Assembly (NCBI GenBank): GCA_033764965.1
Contig: JANRIN010000149.1
Span: 1 to 64,000, forward strand
DNA: 64,000 nt
Reading direction: 5' to 3'
From: JSC-12 sp033764965
Lineage (GTDB): Bacteria > Cyanobacteriota > Cyanobacteriia > Leptolyngbyales > Leptolyngbyaceae
Both the position numbers and the translations under genes were made by a program. Below are positions 25,318 to 34,003 of the stretch, piece by piece. The notes beneath the pieces are model-generated. The model worked only from the letters and a program-made list of their open reading frames with translations. It did not search any database and was not told where the DNA came from. Each line of letters begins with the position of its first letter. The first letter of the stretch is position 1.

Positions 25318-25941
25318 TTAGCGTTTGACGCTGAAGTGTTTTTCGAGCCAACCGATGCCGTAGTCTGCCAGCAGGGCGATCGCCGCCGCCGGAACTGCAC
25401 CCGCCAAAATTAAATCATTGTTGACCACCGCAATGCCGCGAAAGATGAAGACTCCCAAACCTCCTGCCCCAATAGCCGCAGCGATCGTCGCGATTCCCAC
25501 CGCAATCACCGCTGCCACGCGCACACCTGCAAGAATCACCCCAGCGGCAAGCGGCAATTCCACTCGGGTAAGTAACTGCCAATCGGTCATGCCCATCCCC
25601 CGCCCCGCTTCCCGTACTGCCGGATCCACGTTCATAATGCCCGTGTAGGTGTTGCGGATGATCGGCAAGAAGGAATACAACGTTAGCGCAATCACCGCAG
25701 GCACGGCTCCGATACCGACAATCGGAATCAACAACCCAAACATTGCCAAACTGGGAATCGTTTGCAAGATGTTAGCAAGGGCAAGAATCGGCTGGCGTAA
25801 GGACTTTTGGCGGGTGATCACAATTCCCAGGGGAATGCTAATCACAATGGCGATCGCAATCGCAATGCCCACTAGCAGCAAATGCTCACCCGTCCGCTGC
25901 ACAATCTCCGACCCATACTTCACCAAAAACAAATCATCCAT
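25318..25941 (-). CDS. ABC transporter permease, OpuCB/ProW-like
   Basis: 207 residues and about five transmembrane helices, the usual size of betaine/choline/carnitine permeases of the OpuCB/YehY class. The EAA-like cytoplasmic loop is AVREAGRGMGMTDWQLLTRV, and the family region GIGAVPAVIALTLYSFLPII is clear. It lies 18 bases downstream of a solute-binding protein of a different family (family 5, peptide type) with no ATPase gene beside it. Either the ATPase and true binding protein lie elsewhere, or this is a mixed system. The substrate is therefore unknown. Confidence 0.88.
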   Translation of the reverse strand: MDDLFLVKYGSEIVQRTGEHLLLVGIAIAIAIVISIPLGIVITRQKSLRQPILALANILQTIPSLAMFGLLIPIVGIGAVPAVIALTLYSFLPIIRNTYTGIMNVDPAVREAGRGMGMTDWQLLTRVELPLAAGVILAGVRVAAVIAVGIATIAAAIGAGGLGVFIFRGIAVVNNDLILAGAVPAAAIALLADYGIGWLEKHFSVKR

Positions 25942-25959
25942 TCCCCAACCCCCAACCCC

Positions 25960-27615
25960 CTACTTCGTGATTGCCTCAAAGGGTTCAGACCCAAGCGGGC
26001 TGGGAGTCCAACCTGAGATCGCTCTGCGTTGTGCCAGTAACGGCTGAGAATGGACGATCGGCATCCGCAACACTTCCTGGTATAAAATCTCGTCTACCTC
26101 AGCGTAGATCTTGCCGCGACTGGCTGGATCTGGAGTTGCCCGTCCTTGATCGAGTAATTGAAAGACGCGATCGTTTTTCCAGTTGCCGATGTCATCTGTA
26201 GAACCAGGACCGTAGTGAGGATAGTAGAAGCTGTCTGGATCACCGTAATCTCCCGTCCAGCCCAACATAAAGGCTTGATAACCGGGTTGCTTGCGGCGAT
26301 CGGCAAGATAAGCCGCCCAATCCTTCGTGTTCAGCTTGACGCGAATCCCAACAGCGCTCAAGTCGGCGGCAAAGGCTTCGGCGATCGGCTTCGGTGTCGG
26401 GAAGTAGGGACGGGACACGGGCATATACATCAGTTCCAGATCAAACCCGTTGGCGTATCCGGCTTCGGCAAGTAACTGCTTTGCTTTTTGCGGATCAAAG
26501 GGGTAGGGCTGCAAATTGGCGGAATTCGCCCAACTGAGGGCATCGGGCAAAAGATGAGGGCTGTGTTGCCCCAACTCGCCCCAAAAGGCTTTCACAATAG
26601 CAGGACGATTGATAGCGTGAGCGATCGCTTGCCGCACTCGGACATCTGCCAGAGGCTTGTAAGCCGGATTCAGCGCCAGGTAGCCCACGTTGAAAGACGG
26701 TCGGGCAACGGCTTGGAGATTGGCATCGCTATCCAGTTCCTTTTTCTGATCCGGTGCCAGGTCAACGGTGAAATCGACCTGTCCCGCCCGCACTTGCGCC
26801 AACCTTGCTGCTGGATCTTGAATGAAGCGAATCACGACTTGATTCAGCTTGGGCAATCCAGTTTGCCAATGGGTGGGATTCTTTTCCAGCACCACCCGAT
26901 CGCCTGTCCGCCATTCTTTAAACGTATACGCCCCCGTCCCCACCGCTAACGATCCAGGTGTACCATACTTCGCGCCAGCTTTTTGGATGGCGGTTGGGCT
27001 GGCAATGCCAAAAAATCCTGAGGCGATCGCGCTAGGAAATGCGGCAAAGGGTTGTTTCAAGCCAAACTGAATGGTGTAGGGATCAACCACTGTCATCGAT
27101 TGCAACAGGGATGCAGGCTCATCTCTAAACCCGCCAAAAATCTGTTGCCAGATTTCGTATTGCTTGCCCGCATCTCGATCGCCGTTGGGATGGTTTTTAT
27201 CCCACCAGCGCTCCACATTAAATTTCACCGCTTCTGCGTTAAAGTCGGTGCCATCGTGAAACTTCACCCCCTGCCGCAGTTTGAACGTCCAGGTTTTGCC
27301 ATCGGCAGAGGCTTTCCACTCCGTCGCCAAAGCTGGTTCTAACTCACTCGTTCCTGGCTTCGACTCCATCAAGCGGTTATAAATTTGCTGTTGCACGTAA
27401 ATCGAGTTGCCATCGGTGATGTTGCCTGGTTCCAGGTTCACAGGTTGCCCCCCAGACCCAAACACCAGCGCCCCCGCCGGAGCAGGCGAGGAAGCCGTCC
27501 CGCCCGTAGTTGGAGCTTGAGGTTGATTGGGGGCACAATTCGCCAGCCCGATCGCCACGGCACACACAACCGAAAGCAAGAAAAAGCGCGATCGTCTTAA
27601 CCCTTGAAACCGCAT
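25960..27615 (-). CDS. Family 5 (DppA/OppA-type) extracellular solute-binding protein
   Basis: 551 residues. MRFQGLRRSRFFLLSVVCAV starts a signal peptide ending ANC, a lipobox-like site (Asn at -1 is unusual), so it is probably a lipoprotein. A short Pro/Gly/Ala linker follows. The family signature is AEAVKFNVERWW, followed by WTFKLRQGVKFHDGT-like and YPHYGPGSTDDIGNW segments. Family members bind dipeptides, oligopeptides, nickel or glutathione. ATG 27615 gives a canonical signal peptide; the frame opens at 27690. The next gene, an OpuCB-like permease, follows after 18 bases and is likely co-transcribed. Confidence 0.92.
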   Translation of the reverse strand: MRFQGLRRSRFFLLSVVCAVAIGLANCAPNQPQAPTTGGTASSPAPAGALVFGSGGQPVNLEPGNITDGNSIYVQQQIYNRLMESKPGTSELEPALATEWKASADGKTWTFKLRQGVKFHDGTDFNAEAVKFNVERWWDKNHPNGDRDAGKQYEIWQQIFGGFRDEPASLLQSMTVVDPYTIQFGLKQPFAAFPSAIASGFFGIASPTAIQKAGAKYGTPGSLAVGTGAYTFKEWRTGDRVVLEKNPTHWQTGLPKLNQVVIRFIQDPAARLAQVRAGQVDFTVDLAPDQKKELDSDANLQAVARPSFNVGYLALNPAYKPLADVRVRQAIAHAINRPAIVKAFWGELGQHSPHLLPDALSWANSANLQPYPFDPQKAKQLLAEAGYANGFDLELMYMPVSRPYFPTPKPIAEAFAADLSAVGIRVKLNTKDWAAYLADRRKQPGYQAFMLGWTGDYGDPDSFYYPHYGPGSTDDIGNWKNDRVFQLLDQGRATPDPASRGKIYAEVDEILYQEVLRMPIVHSQPLLAQRRAISGWTPSPLGSEPFEAITK

Positions 27616-27848
27616 AGATTCTCTATTACGCAACGCATTCTCCAACTTTACTGCTCCCCCAGTTATCCGAACGATGAATATTTCTACCAAATGCCAATAT
27701 TGCCACCCACCCGTTCACCTACCCGCTCACTCACCATCATTGTGAAGGACTGGTAAACCTCTCCCATGCAGGGGAACTTTAAACCCATCACTGTTTTCTT
27801 TAGTGCTAATTGGGCATAGACCCGGCACAAGTATTGTAGAGAGGAATT

Positions 27849-28715
27849 ATGTCGTCACATTCATCTGTATCTCTGGCTCTAAAAGGCTTACTCGTCAGCG
27901 CTCTAGCCGTAACTACGACTGCCCCCCTGCTGGCAAATGCTGCAACTGTATCATCCTTTTCCAGAACCTTGAATGAGTTCTCCAGCCAGTCGAATGCGGC
28001 TGATTCCAGCGCTGGTTTACAAAAAAGCTGGCTGGTTGCCGATAAGGATGACAAAAAAGGCTGGGACAAGGACGATAAGAAGGGGCGGAAATACGAAGTT
28101 CGCCAGAATGTTCAGTATGTCAGCGTTGACTTAAACCGGGCAAAAAATCTGGCTCGGCAAGCCGCAGAAGCTGCCAATGGTGGAATTCGAGTGTATCGGG
28201 CTGAAGACTCGATGCACGGACCAGCCGCAAACTGTCCTTATGTGGATAACGGGGACTCCTGGACATTTACCTTCTTGGGTGGACGACCTGGTGTATCAAC
28301 GAAAACGATCGAGAGTGTCGTAACCGTCTACAAGAACAGTCCCAGGGTGGTGGTGGCATACAACGGCGCCATCCGCAATGTTCAGCAAACGCAACTGGTG
28401 AGTTTCACCTCCAGCCAGCGCACCGTACTCACGAGTTTGTTGACTGGCAACTGCGAGTGCAATTACTTGTTGAGTGACACGATCCGCAGCCAAATTTTCA
28501 GCCAACGATCGCTGCCCCCTGGCATTCAGAAGCAACTACTGCGGGGTAAGGGGCTACCTCCTGGCATCGCCAAGAAATTTGTGAAGTTGCCGAAGCAAGT
28601 GAATACCTACGTGAACTTACCTTCTCAGTACGATCTGCTAGTCATTGGCTCTGACCTGGTACTGGTGGATCAGGTTCGCTACGTGGTTGTTGATCTGATT
28701 TCCAACGTTCTATAG
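27849..28715 (+). CDS. Secreted protein with CigR/RcnB-like C-terminus
   Basis: 288 residues. The signal peptide spans about residues 1-32 (ends LLANAAT). A charged stretch, DKDDKKGWDKDDKKGRK (about 65-81), precedes a unique middle domain (about 85-215) with two Cys pairs (NCPY, NCEC). The last 70 residues contain two LPPGI units (SLPPGIQKQLLRGKGLPPGIAKK) followed by a GSDLVLVDQ strand, a pattern I know from CigR/RcnB-type periplasmic proteins. Its role here is unknown. ATG 27849 follows GAGGAATT. A strong bidirectional terminator lies 45 bases after the stop. Confidence 0.75.
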   Translation: MSSHSSVSLALKGLLVSALAVTTTAPLLANAATVSSFSRTLNEFSSQSNAADSSAGLQKSWLVADKDDKKGWDKDDKKGRKYEVRQNVQYVSVDLNRAKNLARQAAEAANGGIRVYRAEDSMHGPAANCPYVDNGDSWTFTFLGGRPGVSTKTIESVVTVYKNSPRVVVAYNGAIRNVQQTQLVSFTSSQRTVLTSLLTGNCECNYLLSDTIRSQIFSQRSLPPGIQKQLLRGKGLPPGIAKKFVKLPKQVNTYVNLPSQYDLLVIGSDLVLVDQVRYVVVDLISNVL

Positions 28716-28760
28716 ACAACCCCAAATCAACTCAACCTCAGTTCAACAGAACTGACCCCA

Positions 28761-28804
28761 AAAAACGATCGCTGCGGGATGCTATCTTGCTGGCGATCGT
28801 TTTT
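28761..28804 (+). terminator. Bidirectional rho-independent terminator
   Basis: AAAAACGATCGC (28761-28772) and GCGATCGTTTTT (28793-28804) are exact inverted copies. The stem is flanked by A's on the left and T's on the right, so it can end transcription from both the plus-strand CigR-like gene and the convergent minus-strand methyltransferase gene (stop at 28872). The stem contains most of a HIP1 site. Confidence 0.85.
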
Positions 28805-28871
28805 CTAATGCGTCCCATCTCTACACGGAATCCTTAAACCAGAGGCGATAGGACTCAAATTAGAGCTCAAC

Positions 28872-29360
28872 TTATAGAGCAGCCTCAATCAGCCAACGGT
28901 ATACAGTCGCGACTTCTCCTGCCTCGATCGCCACTTGCACAGCCGCATCTGGCTGCCAATCTCCCAGATCGAAATCATGGGAAAGGATGCGGCTACCGGG
29001 TTGCAGTTGTTCCAATAACGTGGGACGTAGTTTCAGATTCAGGTGCGGTAACAGGTAGAGCATCACCACGGTAGCGTCACGAAAGTTACTTTCATACAAA
29101 TCTTGCTGCCGAAATTCGATGAGATGATTCACACCCGCCAGGATTGCTTGTTGAGTGGCTTTCTGGATGCGATCGCCATCAATATCAATCCCGACTCCCC
29201 GGACTCCATAGCGTTGAGATGCCGCAATCAAAATGCGCCCGTCTCCACTGCCCAAGTCATACACCACATCGTTTGGAGTCAGTTCTGCCAACTGCAAAAT
29301 AACATCGACCACTTGCGGCGGCGTAGGAATAAATCCAATATCAGGTTTTCGAGTTGGCAT
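28872..29360 (-). CDS. SAM-dependent methyltransferase
   Basis: 162 residues. Motif I is VVYDLGSGDGRILIAA, motif II GVGIDID and motif IV LIEFRQQDL followed by VVMLYLLPHLN. The NPPY-type tetrapeptide is absent, and the LYLLPHLN end recalls small mitochondrial/bacterial lysine methyltransferases such as the FAM173/ATPSCKMT group; that is a similarity only. The start ATG 29360 is inside the 3' end of the preceding hydrolase gene (20-base overlap), suggesting translational coupling. The open frame extends to 29498 but that part is hydrolase coding sequence. Confidence 0.82.
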   Translation of the reverse strand: MPTRKPDIGFIPTPPQVVDVILQLAELTPNDVVYDLGSGDGRILIAASQRYGVRGVGIDIDGDRIQKATQQAILAGVNHLIEFRQQDLYESNFRDATVVMLYLLPHLNLKLRPTLLEQLQPGSRILSHDFDLGDWQPDAAVQVAIEAGEVATVYRWLIEAAL

Positions 29361-30225
29361 GGATGGCTTCAGCCGTTGCTTGAGGTTTTTCCAAGTGGGG
29401 AATGTGTCCGCAGTTGGGAATCCAGACAAGGTGGCTGTGGGGAATGGCTTGCTGGAATTTTTCTGCATCGGCAGTGCCCAGGATGTTGTCCGACTCACCC
29501 CAGAGAATTAAGGTGGGTTGAGTAATATGAGCGATTTTGTTGGATAAAAAATTGTAGCCGCCGCTTTTGGTGAAGGTGATGAGGGCATTTTGCCAGCGGG
29601 GATGGTGGAGATGCAGAGCGGCACACAACTCGGCATCAGGCGTGACAAAGCTGGAATCGGCGTAGGCTTTGAGGCTCACACTGCGGCGAACGCTGGGACG
29701 ACGCAAAAACTCCGTTGCCAGGTAGCCTAATCCCGGTAGCATGAATTTGCTGATGTCCGGTCCTTTAGCAAATCCGGCACTGTCAATTAAAACCAGTTGC
29801 CGCACGGCATCGGGGTAAGTGAGGGCAAAGTCGATCGCCACTGCGCCTCCCATCGATGCTCCCACCAAAATCACAGGTTTACCAATCAAGGTTTTCCAGG
29901 TGTAGTACAGGTGCGTTTTGATCGCATCCGGCGTGAAGGGCACATCCAGGGGGCGATCGGTAAAGCCAAACCCCAACAAATCCACATTCCAGGTCGTGAA
30001 ATGTTCTGCCAACAACGGTTGCAGGCGGCGAAACTCAAACACAGAGCTGTCAAACCCATGCAGCAGCAACAAGGGGGCTCCACTCCCCTGCTGGACAAAA
30101 ACTGTGGCGATCGTGTTAGCACTCAACGGGGTGGCAATGGGCTGAGATTGAATGTTCTGTGCCAGGGCGATCGAGTTTGGCTCGGTAAGTTGAGCCGCTG
30201 CGGGTGGAAGAATGGTAGAATTCAT
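29341..30225 (-). CDS. Alpha/beta hydrolase
   Basis: 294 residues. The oxyanion HG motif is LLLLHGFDSSVFEF, the nucleophile elbow is VGASMGGA, an acid residue is in LWGESDNI, and the catalytic His is in NCGHIPHLEKP. This matches the esterase/lipase/epoxide-hydrolase branch with a cap domain after the nucleophile. The substrate is unknown. ATG 30225 has GGAGGG immediately upstream (very tight spacing), and the N-terminal 45 residues before the fold are Ala/Gln-rich. It overlaps the downstream methyltransferase by 20 bases. Confidence 0.88.
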   Translation of the reverse strand: MNSTILPPAAAQLTEPNSIALAQNIQSQPIATPLSANTIATVFVQQGSGAPLLLLHGFDSSVFEFRRLQPLLAEHFTTWNVDLLGFGFTDRPLDVPFTPDAIKTHLYYTWKTLIGKPVILVGASMGGAVAIDFALTYPDAVRQLVLIDSAGFAKGPDISKFMLPGLGYLATEFLRRPSVRRSVSLKAYADSSFVTPDAELCAALHLHHPRWQNALITFTKSGGYNFLSNKIAHITQPTLILWGESDNILGTADAEKFQQAIPHSHLVWIPNCGHIPHLEKPQATAEAIHANSKT

Positions 30226-30300
30226 CCCTCCAGTGTACGGGTTGCCGCTGACAAAATTCAGCCAGTCCGACACAGAATGCCGAGTTGAAAGGGTGTTGTG

Positions 30301-31041
30301 ATGACTCCAGAGCAAGAGCAAGTGATCGTGGATTTGCGTTCTCGCCAGGTTGCCCCCAAGCAAATTGCGAGACAGTTGGGTTTGCGTCCTGCTGAGGTGA
30401 GCGCTTTTCTCAAGGTGCAGGCAGAAGCGGCAACCGCAAACCGTTTGGCAGCGGGCGAGTTGAATCCGATTTTTGAGTGTTTGGTAAATAAAAACTGTTT
30501 GCCCGCCTTAACCGGAGTTGAGTCACAGCTAAAGGCTGACGTGGCAGATGAGGCAGAGTTAGATGAGGCAGAGCTAGATATTGAAGGATCGGGATTTGCG
30601 ATCGTTACGGTGGCTCGGTCAGCGGGCTTCAATCGCCTGGAAGTTTGTACCTACCTGGTGGACATCTGGTGTTTGGGGGTCAAAGATGTGTCAGGACTCC
30701 GCAAAGTTGATCCCACAACCTACAAAGATTTTGTTGATTTTGCCTACCAGGAGTTTCCTGACGGAACAGAGCAAATTTCCCTGGAAATGGCGCAGGCGAT
30801 CGTCCTGGGGAGTATTGATTATGCTGCTAAGCTGGGGTTGCAACCCCACCGCGACTTTGAAGCCGTGCGATCGCACCTGGGCACTTGGGGTGGTGAGCCG
30901 GTACTCAATTTTGGCAAGAATGGCAAACCTCTTTATATGAATGGTCCTTACGACGACCCTATGAAAATCCTCAAAATTCTGCGGGAAACTGTCGGCGAGG
31001 GCAACTTCGACTTCATCATTGGAGATGGCGAGCCGTGGTAG
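30301..31041 (+). CDS. Unknown protein with N-terminal helix-turn-helix-like segment
   Basis: 246 residues. Residues about 8-40 (VDLRSRQVAPKQIARQLGLR and following PAEVSAFL) look like a resolvase/sigma-type helix-turn-helix. An acidic linker, DEAELDEAELDIEGSG, follows. The C-terminal 150 residues form a conserved-looking domain with VARSAGFNRLEVCTYLVDIW, CLGVKDV and a final DFIIGDGEPW. I do not recognise that domain. It is divergent from the hydrolase. GTG 30298 or ATG 30301 could start it; GAAAGGG lies upstream. Confidence 0.75.
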   Translation: MTPEQEQVIVDLRSRQVAPKQIARQLGLRPAEVSAFLKVQAEAATANRLAAGELNPIFECLVNKNCLPALTGVESQLKADVADEAELDEAELDIEGSGFAIVTVARSAGFNRLEVCTYLVDIWCLGVKDVSGLRKVDPTTYKDFVDFAYQEFPDGTEQISLEMAQAIVLGSIDYAAKLGLQPHRDFEAVRSHLGTWGGEPVLNFGKNGKPLYMNGPYDDPMKILKILRETVGEGNFDFIIGDGEPW

Positions 31042-31093
31042 TTGAACAGATTCCTAAAGATTTTGAGGATTCTTGAAGCCTAAACTTGGAATT

Positions 31094-33256
31094 CTAAATT
31101 CTTGCAGAGTTAGGTTTTTTCATTCCTTTTGAAAACGATTTGTTGACGTTGAGGAAGGGCGGTAAGGGACAGTCCAATGTGATGGCGATCGCCCACAACA
31201 ACTCAATTTCAGATTGAGTTACGGTACTGTCTAGTATAACTGTGGAAGAACAGGCACTCATCAAGCTCTGCTTGAGCTTTGAGTCAGCATTTTTGATGCG
31301 ATCGAGGCTTTGCTTCAAATCACCAATCTGAAATGAAACAGGAGTATCAGGCATTGTCCGTTGCTTCGCCTCCTGTAATTGATAGGCACCCGACCGGAAC
31401 GCATACGCCACAATGTCTGATTTGGTTGCTCCAGCATGGGCGATCGCACTCACAATCATTAAACAATCTGACCAAAGTTGGTCTGGCGAAACTGCTGCTG
31501 TTTGCGTTTCGGTGGGCAGCACGACTTGCAATCTCTCTCGCAAGAGAATATATACAGCAAATTCAAACAAAGACCACTGTCCATCCGCTTTCGCTAAAGC
31601 TTGTACTGTTTTAAGAATATGTTGGCAGCGGGCAGCAGGACATTGTTGCAGAATTGGCAGTACAGAATCGATAAGCGGCATTCTGAGTCGAGGTTCTACA
31701 GATTCCACATCAGAACTGATTTGAAAGACCGTATTTGCCAAAGATGCTTCTACCTTCCGCAAGCCATTCTCTTGAATCGTGCGAACTATAGAATTTTGAG
31801 GTTCTAACAGTAGGGCGTAGATTAACGCGACAGCCGTTTCTTCGTTTTCGATGTAACGAAACTGTTCTGGCACCAAAGATAGCCAAGCTGGAACGGAAGA
31901 TGAAACTTTAGAAGCTTGAAGGGGAGACGCTTCCACGGGAAATTCAACCGCTTCAGGCATGATTACAGCACCCGCAAAACCCATTGCCACTCCAGATTCA
32001 ACACTTCGGGGCTGCGATCGCTCAGAAGTTAGTTTAGATGCAGGCAAACGAGCGGCATTGCGTTGCCAATACGCCTCTACCCTCTTAATCCGCTGTCGGA
32101 TGGGAGGATGGGTGGCAAACCAATCTGCAAACCAATTGGAGTTAAATGCAGTGCCAAAAAAGAGGTGGCTCATTTCCTCCGCGTAAGGCGCATCAACATA
32201 AGAACGATAAGCAGTACCTTCAATTTTGGCGAGTGCCCCAGCAATGCCTTCTGGATTACGGGTGAACTGAACGGCTGATGCGTCTGCCAAAAACTCCCGT
32301 TGGCGAGACACGGCGCTTTGAATCAAGCGACCGAAAAAGTGCCCAATCCCACCAATTAACATCAGTGCAAAGCCCAAGTACATCACTGCGTTAGAGTCAC
32401 GACTGCGAACATAAGTCAGCAATCGCCCAAAGATGTAAATGAATAAGATGCCATGCAACACGCCAATCAGTTGCATATTCAATTTCATATCGCCATTCAG
32501 GATGTGGCTGAACTCATGCCCAATCACGCCCTGCAACTCATCTCGATTCAGTTGCTCTAAGCAACCTCGTGTCACGCCAATAACTGCATTTTTGGGGTTG
32601 GAGCCTGCTGCAAACGCATTAATCCCTGCTTCCGAATCCAGAATATAGACAAAAGGAGGTGGAATACTTGCAGCGATCGCCATCTCCTCAACCACATTAA
32701 TTAACTGCTTTTCTTGAGGGCTAACTGCCATTTCGGGCAACAACAACCGTCCACCCAACTCTTGAGCAACGACCGCGCCCCCCTGCTTGAGTGCGTGCAG
32801 TCTGATCAAAGTAGTTAACCCAATCACCAAAATGGTCGGAATTGTTGCTAACCAGAATAAGTGAGGTTGCCACCAACTTGATGCCTTTGAACTTTCTACC
32901 AGTTTGTCTTCTTGAGGTTGGGTTTGGTCTTGTAACGGCTCTTCCACTACGAGACCTGTATTGAGATCTTGCTCTCTTGCCTCCCTCCAAGATGAGGGTG
33001 GAACTTGTGCTTCTTGCTCTGCATTGCGCCTCCGCGATTCGACTACTGCTTGCCGAGATGGAGGTAAAGTGGATTCAACTGTGGGAGGGCTATCAATCTT
33101 CGTTTGATAACGAGCAGTTTTGGCGGCAATTCCCTTGAAGGTGAACAGTAGCGCAATATAAATCGACAGAATAATGCAAACGATGGACAGTAGGTATAGC
33201 CCAACTAATTTCTGAGTATTGTGCCGCGCCCGATCTTGATGCTGAAAAAAGGTCAT
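31094..33256 (-). CDS. M48 (HtpX-like) membrane metalloprotease
   Basis: 720 residues. The first transmembrane helix is at about 17-40, and a charged region leads to a second membrane segment (about 133-152). The zinc motif is H247-E248-x-x-H251 in GVIGHEFSHILNGD, with the third ligand Glu in REFLADASAV. About 300 extra residues follow the protease domain, a soluble helical region typical of the LemA-associated M48 proteins. It works in envelope protein quality control or processing. The lemA gene ends 32 bases upstream on the same strand, a recurrent pairing. Confidence 0.92.
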   Translation of the reverse strand: MTFFQHQDRARHNTQKLVGLYLLSIVCIILSIYIALLFTFKGIAAKTARYQTKIDSPPTVESTLPPSRQAVVESRRRNAEQEAQVPPSSWREAREQDLNTGLVVEEPLQDQTQPQEDKLVESSKASSWWQPHLFWLATIPTILVIGLTTLIRLHALKQGGAVVAQELGGRLLLPEMAVSPQEKQLINVVEEMAIAASIPPPFVYILDSEAGINAFAAGSNPKNAVIGVTRGCLEQLNRDELQGVIGHEFSHILNGDMKLNMQLIGVLHGILFIYIFGRLLTYVRSRDSNAVMYLGFALMLIGGIGHFFGRLIQSAVSRQREFLADASAVQFTRNPEGIAGALAKIEGTAYRSYVDAPYAEEMSHLFFGTAFNSNWFADWFATHPPIRQRIKRVEAYWQRNAARLPASKLTSERSQPRSVESGVAMGFAGAVIMPEAVEFPVEASPLQASKVSSSVPAWLSLVPEQFRYIENEETAVALIYALLLEPQNSIVRTIQENGLRKVEASLANTVFQISSDVESVEPRLRMPLIDSVLPILQQCPAARCQHILKTVQALAKADGQWSLFEFAVYILLRERLQVVLPTETQTAAVSPDQLWSDCLMIVSAIAHAGATKSDIVAYAFRSGAYQLQEAKQRTMPDTPVSFQIGDLKQSLDRIKNADSKLKQSLMSACSSTVILDSTVTQSEIELLWAIAITLDCPLPPFLNVNKSFSKGMKKPNSARI

Positions 33257-33288
33257 AAGGTTATCTCACTCTTTCTCAGATGCGATCG

Positions 33289-33876
33289 CTAAAACGACAC
33301 TCGTGGCGCTTGCTTCACTTCGGCTGGAGGTTCTGCCAACAATTCTGCTTCAGTGAAATTAAACTGGGTTGCAATCAGGTTACTGGGAAACATTTCGCGC
33401 TTCGTGTTGTAAACCGTCACGGCATCGTTAAACGCTTGGCGGGCAAAGGCAACTTTATTCTCGGTGGAGGTAAGTTCTTCCATCAGTTGCGCCATATTGC
33501 GATCGGCTTTCAGATCGGGATACGCCTCTGAGACCACCATCAACCGACCTAGGGCACTAGATAATGTCACTTCTGCCGATTCTAGTTGCTGCATAGTTTG
33601 CGGATCACCAGGATTACGAGCAGCACGACTATTGGCTGTAATTGCAGTATTGCGAGCGGCGATCACTGCCTCCAATGTTTCCCGCTCGTGCTTCATGTAG
33701 CCCTTGGCAGTTTCAACCAAATTTGGAATGAGGTCATAGCGTCGTTGCAACTGCACATCAATCTGGCTATAGGCATTTTTATAACGATTTCGTAATGTCA
33801 CCAGACTGTTGTAGGCGTTCATGATGATCACACCGACAATCAATATCAGCATGATGATGAAGATAAGTAATCCCAT
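33289..33876 (-). CDS. lemA: LemA-family membrane protein
   Basis: 195 residues. One N-terminal membrane helix (LLIFIIMLILIVGVIIMNAY) is followed by the LemA core: YNSLVTLRNRYKNAYSQIDV, QLQRRYDLIPNLVETAKGYM and ERETLEAVIAARN. LemA proteins form helical bundles facing the outside; their activity is not defined, but they are repeatedly encoded beside M48 proteases, as here. ATG 33876 (MGLLIF) is chosen over 33891 because it opens the helix directly and GAGAAG precedes it. Confidence 0.94.
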   Translation of the reverse strand: MGLLIFIIMLILIVGVIIMNAYNSLVTLRNRYKNAYSQIDVQLQRRYDLIPNLVETAKGYMKHERETLEAVIAARNTAITANSRAARNPGDPQTMQQLESAEVTLSSALGRLMVVSEAYPDLKADRNMAQLMEELTSTENKVAFARQAFNDAVTVYNTKREMFPSNLIATQFNFTEAELLAEPPAEVKQAPRVSF

Positions 33877-34003
33877 GTTGCATCTTCTCAAACTCTTGGC
33901 TTAGTGTTCCCGTTCAAGATGGCTGAACGCGATCTGTTACGGTTTGTAATTTCTTCCGCCAGTACTAATGAGTTTCCGTCAACTTGTTAAAACTCTCAAC
34001 ATT

